From NCBI GenBank assembly GCA_945905735.1, contig CAMDQC010000042.1, positions 1 to 34,466 on the forward strand: 34,466 nt of DNA, in the 5' to 3' direction. The stretch comes from Prosthecobacter debontii. GTDB taxonomy: Bacteria > Verrucomicrobiota > Verrucomicrobiia > Chthoniobacterales > Chthoniobacteraceae. Position numbers and translations under genes: made by a program. The notes beneath the pieces are model-generated. The model made no database searches. It saw nothing but the letters and a program-made list of their open reading frames with translations, and was not told where the DNA came from. Below, in pieces: positions 1 through 8,277 of the stretch. Every line of letters starts with the position of its first letter. The first letter of the stretch is position 1.

Positions 1-427
1 GGCGACGGCACTGCACTGGCAGGCAGCGACTATACGGCAACGGCGGGGACGCTCACCTTTGCTGCCGGAGAGACGACGAAAACGGTGACGGTGGTCTCGC
101 TGGGCGACGTGATCGTGGAGCAAGCGGAGACGCTTTTCGTGAATCTCACCAACCCAAGCGGCGCGACGATCTCGGATGCGCAGGGACTCGGAACAATCAC
201 CGATAACGACACGACGGTCGTGACGATCGCCGACGCGACGATCGCCGAAGGGAACTCGGGGACGACGAACTTGGTGTTCACCGTCACGCTCAGCAACCCA
301 TCGGCGAGTTCCGTGACGGTGGACTTCGCGACTGCCGACGGCACTGCGCTGGCAGGCGACGACTACACGGCGACGACGGGGACGGTGACTTTTGCGGCGG
401 GGGAAACCTCGAAAACAGTGACGGTAG
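1..427 (+). repeat. Direct repeat between adjacent Calx-beta units (about 333-base period)
   Basis: Bases 1-94 and 334-427 are closely similar at the nucleotide level. Both run through 'gacggcactgc.ctggcaggc', then '.acggc.acg.cggggacg', then 'gaaaac.gtgacggt'. The offset of 333 bases equals 111 codons, one domain. Similarity at this level, including many synonymous positions, suggests recent duplication or gene conversion. Later units (for example around 1005-1090) keep the protein motif but are much less alike as DNA. Confidence 0.8.
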
Positions 428-3252
428 CTTTGAATGGAGACGGGCTGCCTGAACTGACGGAGACGCTCGTCCTCGATCTCAGCAACGCTCTCGGTGCGTT
501 GGTCACAGACGCGCAGGCGCTCGGTACCATCACGAACGACGACACGCCATCACTGACTATCGGCGACATCTCGACGGCAGAAGGACATGGCGGCGATACG
601 CTGTTCACTTTCACAGTCTTGCTCTCGAAGGCATCGACCCTCGCCGTCTCCTTGGACTTTGCCACCGTCGCTGGCAGAGCGCTGGCGGGTCTGGATTTTG
701 CAGCGGCGAGCGGGCGATTGACGATTCCCGCAGGCGAGACGAGCGTGCAATTCACCGTATCAATCGCGGGGGAAAACCTCGTGGAAGCGGACGAGGCGTT
801 CACGGTTGTTCTTAGTGCCCCGCAGCATGCGACTCTTGCGGACGATACCGCCGTCGCGACCCTCATCAATGACGACGCAACGACGCTGAGTGTCGCTGGC
901 GTTTCGCTCAATGAAGGCGATGCGGAAACAACGAATGCGGTGTTCGTGGTAATTCTCACCGCGCCGAGCGCTAGCGATGTCACGTTCGACTTCACCACGC
1001 GCGACGGTTCTGCAATCGCAGGGAGCGACTACGTTTTCACGGCGGGCTTCATCACAATCCCGGCGGGCACCACGAGTGTCGAAATCCTCGTCCCCATCGT
1101 CGGCGACGAGCTCCTTTCTTTCGACGAAGCATTCTCGCTCGATCTCAGTAATGTCTCCGGCGCAATCGAAGGCGTTCTCACTGCCGACGGCGCTATTTTG
1201 AATGACGACGCCGCCGTCACTATATCCATCGGTGACATCGCCGCCGTTGAAGGGCGTAGCGGGACGAAGGATTTTGTCTTCACCGTCCAGCTCTCCGGCG
1301 GTCTCGAAGATGAAATGTCGGTGGATTTCGCAAGCGCTGGCGGGACTGCGGAGGCTGGCGTTGATTTCACCAGCGTCTCCGGCACCCTCACCATCCCGAC
1401 CGGCGGGACGAGCGCCACCATCTCGGTGCCCGTGCTGGGCGATACCTATGTGGAGTTTAATGAGACGTTCTCCGTGACGCTCAGCGCGCTTATCGGGACG
1501 ACCGAACTGAGCATCGCGGACGACACTGCGACGGGAGTCATTCGGAACGACGACTTCGAGTTCAGCGTTGCCGGCGGCTCTTTCACAGAGGGCGGTAATT
1601 ACGTTGTCACCGTCACACTTTCCGGCACGTCCGACATGGTGGAGACAGTCGATTACGCCACTCGCACTGACACCGCGACGGGCACGGATTTCGTGGCGGC
1701 GGGCGGCACACTCACATTTGCGCCGGGTGAGACGAGCGCCACCGTCTCCTTCGCCATCACGAGCGACACGCTCACGGAAATCGACGAGGCATTTTTCGTG
1801 GACCTCTCGAATGCAACCGCCCCCGTCGCGACGGGCACTGCTCAAATCGTCATTCTCGATGAAAATGCGCCGGACATCCTGCTCGACGTCTCGCCGACCG
1901 CGCTCGAAGACGGCACGGACGAAGCCGGGCGCGTCGCGTTCAAAATCTCGCTGAGTCACCCATCCACGCTGCCCATCACCATTCATCTCCAGACCATCGC
2001 TGGCACGGCGACGGGCGCGGATTTCAACGTGATTGATACCGACATTTTCTTCGCACCGGGGCAGACGGAGTTTGAAAGTGAAGTCATTATCCGCGGCGAC
2101 CTTTTTGCCGAGGCCAACGAAACGTTCACGCTCCAAATCTCCGACATCAATGGCGCGCAAGTCGGCACCGCCGTCAGCATCATCGACAACGACGGACTGC
2201 TCATCAGCAAGAACCGCAAGACCGCCACATGGCGCGACCTCGACGGCGACCTCGTCACCCTCACCGCCACGAAGCCCATCCTCACGCCCGCGCTTTTCGG
2301 CTTCCGCTTCGGCGATCCCTTCCCCGCCGCGCCCACGCGCAGCGGGCAGCTCCTCGAATCGCTCGACCTCACTGCCGCAGGGGCTGCGGCGCAGGGCGTG
2401 GCGCTGGCGTTCACCGCCAAACGCAAAGACGCCCTCGGCAACAAGCTCGTGAACGTCGGCGCGATCCACGCCGCAGGCATCAAGCTCGGTGCCGTATCCA
2501 TCCCCGGCGACCTCGGGAAAATCGAAGTGGGCAACAACCTCTCCAAGCTCACCCTTGGCTCCCTCGGCGTGCTCGGCACCAGCACTCAGGCAGCAGGCGG
2601 CGACCTGCTCAGCAGCGTCAGCGGAAATCTCGGCGCGCTCAAAGTGCTCGGCAATTTCTCCGGGGCCACGCTCCGCATCACCGGCGACCTCGGAGCCACG
2701 ACCATCGGCGGCAGCCTCACCGGCAGCGGCGGAATCTTGGCGGGCGGAAAAATCGCGGACGTTTCCATCAAGCGCGACATCCTCGGCGACGCCTCCAATT
2801 CGCCCGTCCGCATCACCGCCGCAGGGAGCGGGAAAACCCCCGCCATCAACTCCCTCACCGTCGGCGGCAACGTGCAAAACGCCGAGATTCTCGCGGGCTA
2901 CAATACCGTTGGCGCATTGGTAAATGGCGGCGCATCCATCGGGAAAATCGCTGTCCTCCGCAACTGGGTTGCCTCTTCCGTCTCGGCGGGCGTTGACCGT
3001 GGCGGGGATGGACAATTCGGCACGGACGAAGATTTCCTCGGTACGTCTCCGCTCATCGCTCGCATCGCTAGCATCGTCATCACCGGCGGAGTATTCGGCA
3101 CCGCTGGCGGTGGCGACCACTTCGGTTTCGTCGCAGAGCAGATCGGTAAATTGAAAATCGACGGCTTCGTCCAGCGGCTCACTTCAGGTGTTGATACGCT
3201 GTCGCTCGGCACTGCGGATGTGATTGCCCGTGATTACATCGCCGTCCCTTAG
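1..3252 (+). CDS. Calx-beta repeat secreted protein, 5' end outside the window
   Basis: The reading frame is open from base 1, and the first codons already read as the middle of a Calx-beta domain, so the true start lies upstream. About six or seven Calx-beta units of roughly 110 residues follow up to about base 2195. Each has the family pattern: an 'EG' strand, 'VDFAT.DGTA..G.DY' in the middle, 'G..T..AGETS..V.V.I.GD', 'E.DE.F.V.LS' and a closing 'I.NDD'. Calx-beta domains are beta-sandwiches that usually bind calcium through acidic loops and are common in large bacterial surface or secreted proteins. From about base 2200 to the end the sequence changes to short Gly-rich repeats ('GNLGALKVLGNFSGATL', 'GGSLTGSGG', 'VGGNVQNAEIL'), which suggests a beta-helix. 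I see no C-terminal membrane anchor or sorting signal. The moeA start lies 12 bases downstream. Role inferred: extracellular adhesion or binding. Confidence 0.9.
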   Translation, partial: GDGTALAGSDYTATAGTLTFAAGETTKTVTVVSLGDVIVEQAETLFVNLTNPSGATISDAQGLGTITDNDTTVVTIADATIAEGNSGTTNLVFTVTLSNPSASSVTVDFATADGTALAGDDYTATTGTVTFAAGETSKTVTVALNGDGLPELTETLVLDLSNALGALVTDAQALGTITNDDTPSLTIGDISTAEGHGGDTLFTFTVLLSKASTLAVSLDFATVAGRALAGLDFAAASGRLTIPAGETSVQFTVSIAGENLVEADEAFTVVLSAPQHATLADDTAVATLINDDATTLSVAGVSLNEGDAETTNAVFVVILTAPSASDVTFDFTTRDGSAIAGSDYVFTAGFITIPAGTTSVEILVPIVGDELLSFDEAFSLDLSNVSGAIEGVLTADGAILNDDAAVTISIGDIAAVEGRSGTKDFVFTVQLSGGLEDEMSVDFASAGGTAEAGVDFTSVSGTLTIPTGGTSATISVPVLGDTYVEFNETFSVTLSALIGTTELSIADDTATGVIRNDDFEFSVAGGSFTEGGNYVVTVTLSGTSDMVETVDYATRTDTATGTDFVAAGGTLTFAPGETSATVSFAITSDTLTEIDEAFFVDLSNATAPVATGTAQIVILDENAPDILLDVSPTALEDGTDEAGRVAFKISLSHPSTLPITIHLQTIAGTATGADFNVIDTDIFFAPGQTEFESEVIIRGDLFAEANETFTLQISDINGAQVGTAVSIIDNDGLLISKNRKTATWRDLDGDLVTLTATKPILTPALFGFRFGDPFPAAPTRSGQLLESLDLTAAGAAAQGVALAFTAKRKDALGNKLVNVGAIHAAGIKLGAVSIPGDLGKIEVGNNLSKLTLGSLGVLGTSTQAAGGDLLSSVSGNLGALKVLGNFSGATLRITGDLGATTIGGSLTGSGGILAGGKIADVSIKRDILGDASNSPVRITAAGSGKTPAINSLTVGGNVQNAEILAGYNTVGALVNGGASIGKIAVLRNWVASSVSAGVDRGGDGQFGTDEDFLGTSPLIARIASIVITGGVFGTAGGGDHFGFVAEQIGKLKIDGFVQRLTSGVDTLSLGTADVIARDYIAVP

Positions 3253-3264
3253 GGTTCGCCATTC

Positions 3265-4449
3265 ATGCACTCACTCGAAGCCGCCCGCGCGCTCATCGCC
3301 GGAGCATGTCACCCACTGCCGCCGGAGCGAGTCCCGCTTGCACAGGCGCTTGGCCGTGTGCTCCGAGAATCGGTCGCCGCACGGGAAGATTTCCCTGCTT
3401 TCGACCGCAGCGCTTTCGATGGATACGCTCTACGTGCTGCCGAAGCTGCCGGCCCGCTCCGCGTCGTCGCGGAGATCCCCGCAGGCAGCGCGCCCACGAT
3501 AGAGCTCGCTGCCGGAGAATGCGCCCGCATTTTCACCGGCGCGCAGCTCCCCGCCGGAGCCGACGCCATTTTGATGCAGGAAGACTGTCACTGTGAAGGC
3601 GACAGCGTCTCTCAACTCTCAACGCTCAACTCTCAACTCATGCCTTGGCACGGCGTCCGTCGCCGTGGCGAGGATGCTGCCGTTGGCGATGTCCTGCTTC
3701 ATCGCGGCACGCGGCTTGGCGCTGTGGAGACTTCGCTGCTTGCGCAACTCGGTCACACGGCACCGCTCGTCGGCACAGTGCCGCGCATCTTTCATGTCGT
3801 CACCGGAAGCGAACTCGTCCCGCCCGACCAGACGCCCGAGCCCGGAAAGATCCGCGATAGTAATACGACGCTCATCGCCGGACTCGCCGCGGCATTTGGA
3901 GCAAGCGTCACCGCCCGCCGGGCTGGCGATGATCTGCCGACTCTGCTCTCGGCGCTCGGCTCCGCGCCCGATTTTGGCTGGGACGTTCTGCTCATCTCCG
4001 GCGGCGCGAGCGTGGGCGACTATGATTTTGGCGCTCGGGCGCTCGGCGAACTCGGCTTCAGTATCCAGTTTTCCCAAGTGAACCTCCGCCCCGGTAAACC
4101 GCTCATCTTCGCAACACGCGGGCGGCAGCTTGCATTCGTCATCCCCGGCAACCCGCTCTCGCACTTCGTCTGCTGGCACGTCGCCATCCGTGCCGCGCTG
4201 GAGATGCTCACGACGGGCGAGACGGCGCTCCCGCTTTTCACCGTCATCGCCGACAGCGCGCTCCCCGGTAACCCACGCGAAACATGGTGGCCCGCGCGCC
4301 TTTCTATCGCGGAGGGGCGCGCTGTTGCGGTGCCGCTAAAATGGCGTAGCTCCGGCGACATGACGGCCATCAGCGATGCCGACTTACTCCTGCGAATCCC
4401 GACGGCGATTACGGCGGGCGGGCTGGTCGGAGCGTTAAGAATCTCGTGA
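3265..4449 (+). CDS. moeA: Molybdopterin molybdenumtransferase MoeA
   Basis: MoeA inserts molybdate into adenylylated molybdopterin, the last common step of molybdenum cofactor synthesis in the cytoplasm. At 394 residues it has normal family length. The N-terminal domain carries 'RSAFDGYAL' (residues 48-56, equivalent to the usual S.MDGYA motif) and 'RRRGEDAAVGDVLL'. The MoCF-binding domain has 'ISGGASVGDYDF' near residue 245, 'RPGKPLIFA' and 'IPGNPLSHFVCW'; a C-terminal domain IV ends the protein. The ATG at 3265 lies 12 bases after the preceding stop. An odd stretch at residues 115-126 (S/Q/L/N-rich) is encoded by a heptanucleotide repeat and replaces the usual linker before the 'RRRGED' motif. 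No other molybdenum cofactor gene is in the window. Confidence 0.96.
   Translation: MHSLEAARALIAGACHPLPPERVPLAQALGRVLRESVAAREDFPAFDRSAFDGYALRAAEAAGPLRVVAEIPAGSAPTIELAAGECARIFTGAQLPAGADAILMQEDCHCEGDSVSQLSTLNSQLMPWHGVRRRGEDAAVGDVLLHRGTRLGAVETSLLAQLGHTAPLVGTVPRIFHVVTGSELVPPDQTPEPGKIRDSNTTLIAGLAAAFGASVTARRAGDDLPTLLSALGSAPDFGWDVLLISGGASVGDYDFGARALGELGFSIQFSQVNLRPGKPLIFATRGRQLAFVIPGNPLSHFVCWHVAIRAALEMLTTGETALPLFTVIADSALPGNPRETWWPARLSIAEGRAVAVPLKWRSSGDMTAISDADLLLRIPTAITAGGLVGALRIS
3609..3640 (+). repeat. Heptanucleotide tandem repeat (CTCTCAA) inside moeA
   Basis: Four consecutive 7-base units (ctctcaa, ctctcaa, cgctcaa, ctctcaa) and a partial fifth lie inside moeA and are translated as 'SQLSTLNSQL'. 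A 7-base period is not a codon multiple, so this is a DNA repeat read through rather than a peptide repeat. A degenerate two-unit relative (ctctcaa, cttcaaa) lies at 4508-4521, just before the next gene. Confidence 0.8.
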
Positions 4450-4523
4450 TGCAATGGCTCGCTCCGACGCGAAACCCTTGGCATTGCGGAGTCTCGGCGC
4501 TACACCGCTCTCAACTTCAAACT

Positions 4524-6038
4524 ATGCTCAAACACCTACTGATCTCCGCCGCACTAATCGCGAGTGCTTTCGCACAGGAAACGAAGCCCGCCGAACCTCC
4601 GAAGGAAAAGGACGGTGACAAGAAGGAGGAGAAAAAGGACAAGCCCAAGGAGCCAAAGGAAACCAAGGGCTCGGTAACGATCGCTGGCAATGAAGTCACC
4701 TATATCGCGAAGACCGGCACGCTGCCGCTGCTGAAGGATGACGGCACGCCGCGCGCGGATGTGTTCTTCGTTTACTACGCGGCCACTGGCGCGGATGGGA
4801 AACCGCTCGCGGCGACAGACTCGAAGCGACCGGTGATGTATTGCTTCAACGGCGGACCGGGGAGTGCTGCGGTGTGGCTGCATTTCGGTGGACTGGGGCC
4901 GAAAAAGATTTCGCTACCTGCGGACGGGAAGACGTTCACAGCGATTGGCGCGATTGCGGATAATCCAGACTCGATCCTCGACGCCACGGATCTCGTCTTC
5001 CTCGACCCCGTAGGCACCGGCGGTTCGCGCCCTGCGAAGGGGGAAAAAGGGGAGCAGTTCTGGGGAGTGGATGAGGATGTGGAGGCGTGCGGCGAGTTCA
5101 TTCGCCTTTTTACCACACGCGAAAATCGCTGGATGTCGCCGAAGTTTCTCTGCGGCGAAAGCTACGGTGGGCTGCGCGGCGCAGGACTGAGCGACTACCT
5201 GCAAGACAAGCATGGGATGATGCTCGGCGGGTTGGTTTGCGTCAGTGGAGTCATCAATTTCTCCACCCTCAGCGGCGAGGGCAACGACCTACCGTACATG
5301 ACATTCCTGCCCACGCTCGCAGCGACGGCGCACTATCACGGGAAGATCGCGGGCGACCTCGCCGCGATCCAAGCCGAGGCACGCGCGTTTGCCTTCGGCG
5401 AATACGCGGTGGCTTTGCTGAAGGGGCGGCTCATATCTGCTGAGGAACGAAAGAAGGTCGCGGCAAAAATCTCCCGCTTCACCTCGTTGCCAGTTGAGCT
5501 GATCGAGAACCACAACCTCCGCGTCAGCCCCTCGGCATTTCGCGAATACTTGCTGCGCGCCGAGGGGAAAATCATCGGGCGTTTCGATGGTCGTGTGATC
5601 GCTGAGGATGCAGACCGCACTTCGCCCGCGCCGGAGTTCGATCCGAGTTTCTCGACCATCGTCGGCCCATTTAACGCGATGGCCAACGCCTACCTGCGCG
5701 GGACGCTCGGCTGGGAAACTGACCAGACTTACCGAGTGCTCGGCGGCCTCCCGTGGAACTACACAAAATTCGCAAACCGCTTCGCTGGCACCGATGGCGC
5801 GTTGGCCGATGCGATGAAGTCAAACCCGTCCTTCCGCCTCCTCGTCTGCGCCGGCCTTCGCGACCTCGCCGTGCCGCCAGACGCCACGCGCTACTCCATC
5901 GACCATCTCGAAATCCCCGACTCGCTCCGCAAGAACATCACCTACGCGCACTACGAGAGCGGGCACATGATGTATCTGCTCGATAAAGACGCGCGCAAAC
6001 TCCGCGAGGACATCGTCGGCTGGCTGCGGGCGAAGTGA
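4524..6038 (+). CDS. Secreted serine carboxypeptidase-like protein (peptidase family S10)
   Basis: The product is 504 residues from this ATG. It starts with a signal peptide (MLKHLLISAALIASAFAQ), then a Lys/Glu/Pro-rich linker of about 30 residues. The S10 features are clear: the oxyanion region 'CFNGGPGSAAVWLHFGGLGP', the nucleophile motif 'GESYGG' (Ser at about 213), the 'LRDLAVPPDAT' segment with the likely catalytic Asp (about 447), and 'YESGHMMYLL' with the His (about 481). The family removes C-terminal residues from peptides; a peptide-scavenging role outside the cytoplasm is inferred. The frame is open further upstream, to a GTG at 4446 overlapping the moeA stop. The 4524 ATG is preferred because it starts exactly at the signal peptide. 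Confidence 0.92.
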   Translation: MLKHLLISAALIASAFAQETKPAEPPKEKDGDKKEEKKDKPKEPKETKGSVTIAGNEVTYIAKTGTLPLLKDDGTPRADVFFVYYAATGADGKPLAATDSKRPVMYCFNGGPGSAAVWLHFGGLGPKKISLPADGKTFTAIGAIADNPDSILDATDLVFLDPVGTGGSRPAKGEKGEQFWGVDEDVEACGEFIRLFTTRENRWMSPKFLCGESYGGLRGAGLSDYLQDKHGMMLGGLVCVSGVINFSTLSGEGNDLPYMTFLPTLAATAHYHGKIAGDLAAIQAEARAFAFGEYAVALLKGRLISAEERKKVAAKISRFTSLPVELIENHNLRVSPSAFREYLLRAEGKIIGRFDGRVIAEDADRTSPAPEFDPSFSTIVGPFNAMANAYLRGTLGWETDQTYRVLGGLPWNYTKFANRFAGTDGALADAMKSNPSFRLLVCAGLRDLAVPPDATRYSIDHLEIPDSLRKNITYAHYESGHMMYLLDKDARKLREDIVGWLRAK

Positions 6039-6044
6039 CGCGGG

Positions 6045-6755
6045 CTACGGCGCGGAGAAAACCCCAGCGGCGGCTTTCACGCTGATCTTCTGGTTGCGAG
6101 CGTAGGCAGCGGCAGCCCGTTGGCGGATTTGCTCGGGCGTCTCGCCAGCCATCCAGCCGTCGAGCGCGGCGCGAAGGATGAAGCCGCCGGGATACATGAG
6201 CTGTGTCGTGGTGAGTAGCGGTTTTGCGCCGACTTTCTCCAGATGTGGGGCGAAAAAATCGCGGCTCTTGCAGCAGAGCACGATCGCTTCGCGGCCCGGC
6301 CCACGACGGGCGGTAGCTGCTTCGGGGAGGGCAAAATCCATAAGCCCATCGTGGCCGATATAGGCGACGAGCGGCAAACTTTCGCGCGGCTCTTCGCTGG
6401 CGAGAGCGGCGAAAAAATCAACGGTGCATTGCCGGATGGCGGAGCCGCGATAGACATCGGCGACGATTTGCCACTTACCGCTTTTATGGAGGAAGAAAGC
6501 GCGCTCGATGATGTCGGGGCGTGGATTGGCTTCGGAGCGTTCGAGCTTCCAGATGCCGCTGGCTTTGAGCACGGGCTTAAGGGCATCCGAGCAGCCCCAG
6601 TAGAGGTTCTTTGCCGCATCATCGCCATCCCCGATGGCCGCAGGAACCGGGAGGATGCCTTGCGATTTGTTATCAGCAAGCGCGATGAAAACACGGAGAC
6701 GGGCCGACTCGGCGGTAGCGGTGAGCGTGAGTGCGAGAAAGGCGAGAGTGCGCAT
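6045..6755 (-). CDS. Exported conserved protein of unknown function, possible His-Cys dyad
   Basis: 236 residues from the chosen ATG at 6755, which opens a short signal peptide (MRTLAFLALTLTATAES). An upstream in-frame start at 6797 would overlap the preceding gene and bury the signal peptide. Visible conserved-looking blocks: 'ALADNKSQGILPVPAAIGDGDD.AKNLYWG', 'VADVYRGSAIRQ', 'VAYIGHDGLMDF' (His at about 135), 'AIVLCCKSRDFF' (Cys at 161-162) and 'TTTQLMYPGGFILRAALDGW'. I recognise the pattern as that of a conserved family without an assigned function. The order beta-strand-GHxG followed by beta-strand-CxS resembles the His and Cys positions of caspase/clostripain-fold peptidases, but that is inference from motifs only. 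It follows the DUF218 gene by 11 bases on the same strand and is probably cotranscribed with it. Confidence 0.8.
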   Translation of the reverse strand: MRTLAFLALTLTATAESARLRVFIALADNKSQGILPVPAAIGDGDDAAKNLYWGCSDALKPVLKASGIWKLERSEANPRPDIIERAFFLHKSGKWQIVADVYRGSAIRQCTVDFFAALASEEPRESLPLVAYIGHDGLMDFALPEAATARRGPGREAIVLCCKSRDFFAPHLEKVGAKPLLTTTQLMYPGGFILRAALDGWMAGETPEQIRQRAAAAYARNQKISVKAAAGVFSAP

Positions 6756-6766
6756 TGGAAATGGAG

Positions 6767-7390
6767 TTACCGTCGCCCCATCGCTCTGTAAATCCAATGT
6801 GAGTGGCAGAGGCGGAGTTCATTGAGGAGGAAAGGGATTTTCGTCCGCCACGTCTGGAATGCAGTGTGCGGCGTGGGCGATGTGACGGCGGCGATCCCGG
6901 CATCTTCCGCCATGATGCTGGCGCGAAGAAGGTGATACGGATCACTGACGATGATTGCTCGCTGGAGGTGGTGCTCTTTCATCAGCCGAGCAGCTTCGGT
7001 GAAGTTCTCCCACGTTTTTGTGGAGACCGTTTCGGTAAAAATGTCGCCGCTTTGAACCCCCGCGTGTTCGGCGGCACGGCGACCGACTTCGGCTTCTGGG
7101 ATGAGCCCGTCATGGCCGAGCCCGCCCGTGAAAATGAGCTGCGGAGCGAGCCCCTTTTTCCAAAGGTCGATAGAGTGCCGGATGCGGCCTGCAAATGCGG
7201 GCGACGGCTCGCCCCGCCGCACTGCCGCGCCGAGAACGATGATGACATCCGCCTTCTCCGCATAGTCACGGCTGCCGACATACACGATGCGGCCCATGAC
7301 GGCGGCGCACCAAGCCAGAACGACGACGAGCGTCCAGCCGAACGCACGTGCGGCGCGGCGAAGCGGATGAGGTTTGGCGGTCATTGTCAT
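6767..7390 (-). CDS. DUF218 (SanA/YdcF-like) membrane protein
   Basis: 207 residues from the ATG at 7390; a second ATG two codons later is equally possible. The long upstream extension of the frame (to 7528) reads as unstructured and runs across the divergent gene's start, so it is rejected. One N-terminal membrane segment (about residues 17-38) is followed by the DUF218 domain: 'ADVIIVLGAAVRRGEPSPAFAGRIRHSIDLWKKG', 'LIFTGGLGHDGLIPEAEV', 'TKTWENFTEAARLM', 'IIVSDPYHLLRA'. Members such as E. coli SanA are linked to envelope barrier function, but the biochemical activity of the family is poorly defined. The domain most likely faces the periplasm. It is the first gene of a minus-strand pair with the exported His/Cys protein and is divergent from the UPF0175 gene. 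Confidence 0.88.
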   Translation of the reverse strand: MTMTAKPHPLRRAARAFGWTLVVVLAWCAAVMGRIVYVGSRDYAEKADVIIVLGAAVRRGEPSPAFAGRIRHSIDLWKKGLAPQLIFTGGLGHDGLIPEAEVGRRAAEHAGVQSGDIFTETVSTKTWENFTEAARLMKEHHLQRAIIVSDPYHLLRASIMAEDAGIAAVTSPTPHTAFQTWRTKIPFLLNELRLCHSHWIYRAMGRR

Positions 7391-7486
7391 GGGTAGGAGA
7401 TTGGCGGGTGCAGCGCGGGCTTCGCAAGACGGTTGCTGGGAAAACGGGTGCTTGAACGTTTGCTGAACAGAATACAGTGTTGTCCC

Positions 7487-7741
7487 ATGAGCATTACCTT
7501 GGAAGTTGATGATGCTGTTTTGCGGCAATTGCCATTAGGCCCGGGAGAACGTGAACGCCACATGCAGGTGGAACTCGCGGCGCGTTACTATGCGCGCGGC
7601 TGGCTGAGTTTCGGAAGAGGTGCTGAAATGGCATGCATGGATCATTTTGCCTTTGCTTGCGCGCTGGCAGAACGCGGCATCCCGAGGAACTATTGTCTGA
7701 CCGATGCGCTGGAGGACATCGCGGATGCAGGTCGTCAGTAA
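7487..7741 (+). CDS. UPF0175 family protein, putative antitoxin
   Basis: 84 residues from the ATG at 7487; the frame is open upstream to 7433 but the family-like sequence starts at 'MSITLEVDDAVLRQLP'. It shows the UPF0175 pattern: a short N-terminal strand, then 'ERERHMQVELAARYYARGWLSFGRGAEMACMDHFAFACALAERGIPRNYCLTDALEDI', a helix-turn-helix-like core. UPF0175 proteins are often encoded directly upstream of PIN-like DUF3368 proteins and are thought to act as antitoxins. Here the gene overlaps the DUF3368 start by 17 bases, which fits that arrangement. A weak promoter-like pair (ttgaac at 7452, tacagt at 7473) precedes it, but the 15-base spacing is poor. Confidence 0.85.
   Translation: MSITLEVDDAVLRQLPLGPGERERHMQVELAARYYARGWLSFGRGAEMACMDHFAFACALAERGIPRNYCLTDALEDIADAGRQ
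7711..7716 (+). promoter_or_regulatory. Shine-Dalgarno sequence for the DUF3368 gene
   Basis: GGAGGA lies 8 bases before the ATG at 7725, within the end of the UPF0175 coding sequence. It is the clearest ribosome-binding site I found in the window and decides the start of the downstream gene over the in-frame ATG at 7704. Confidence 0.75.
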
Positions 7742-8216
7742 TACGTCGCCGCTTTCCAATCTCTCTATCGTCGGTCAGCTCGATCTCTTGCGGAATCGCT
7801 ACGGCCAAGTGCTGATTCCAGAGGCAGTGAACAGGGAACTCGCCGCGCTCTCGCATCCTGTCGCGCTGGAGCGTTTGAGCCGCGCGTTTCGCGATGACTG
7901 GCTGAAGGTTTGCCCCCTGTCGGATTCCGCACTCGCGCGTGAGCATGAGCAGCGAGTCGATCTGGGAGAAGCTGAAGCTATAGCACTCGCGGAGCATCTC
8001 CGTGCAGACAAATTGATCATTGATGACCGGCTTGGGCGAGAGCTGGCCCGCGAACGAGGAGTCGCTGCTGCGGGAATACTCGGCGAACTGCTTTTTGCGA
8101 AAGCGCAGGGCGCGCTCTCTTCAGTTGGTGCGATCGTGGACCGGCTACAATCAGACGCACGGTTTTACATCCGCGACGACCTCCGAGAGATGATCCTTCG
8201 ACAGGCAGGGGAGTGA
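7725..8216 (+). CDS. DUF3368 PIN-like protein, putative toxin nuclease
   Basis: 163 residues starting '[19 protein letters not shown]', which matches the DUF3368 N-terminus where the first PIN aspartate is replaced by Asn (N6). Further landmarks are '[10 protein letters not shown]', the acidic cluster '[14 protein letters not shown]' (E82, E84) and '[33 protein letters not shown]' (D100, D101). PIN domains are metal-dependent ribonucleases; DUF3368 proteins are regarded as a related toxin-like branch. The gene begins inside the 3' end of the UPF0175 gene (17-base overlap) behind a good Shine-Dalgarno sequence, which implies translational coupling. Toxin activity is inferred from family and context, not shown. 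Confidence 0.88.
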   Translation: MQVVSNTSPLSNLSIVGQLDLLRNRYGQVLIPEAVNRELAALSHPVALERLSRAFRDDWLKVCPLSDSALAREHEQRVDLGEAEAIALAEHLRADKLIIDDRLGRELARERGVAAAGILGELLFAKAQGALSSVGAIVDRLQSDARFYIRDDLREMILRQAGE

Positions 8217-8277
8217 GCATTTCCTCGCTTTCTTTCCTCGCCAACCGCCGCCCGCGTCCCTAGAACCCGCCGCCCTT

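Noticed and set aside
1-2195. Possible CRISPR-like or satellite array in the repeated 5' region
   Set aside because: The repeat period of about 330 bases is one protein domain in an intact reading frame, not short repeats with unique spacers.
760-3120. 786-codon open frame on the minus strand antisense to the Calx-beta gene
   Set aside because: Asp/Glu/Arg/Gly-rich low-complexity translation with no domain pattern; a by-product of GC-rich codon use on the coding strand, which has clear Calx-beta motifs.
7452-7478. Sigma70-like promoter (ttgaac, tacagt) before the UPF0175 gene
   Set aside because: Spacing of 15 bases is too short and the -10 lies only 8 bases from the ATG; too weak to list as a feature.
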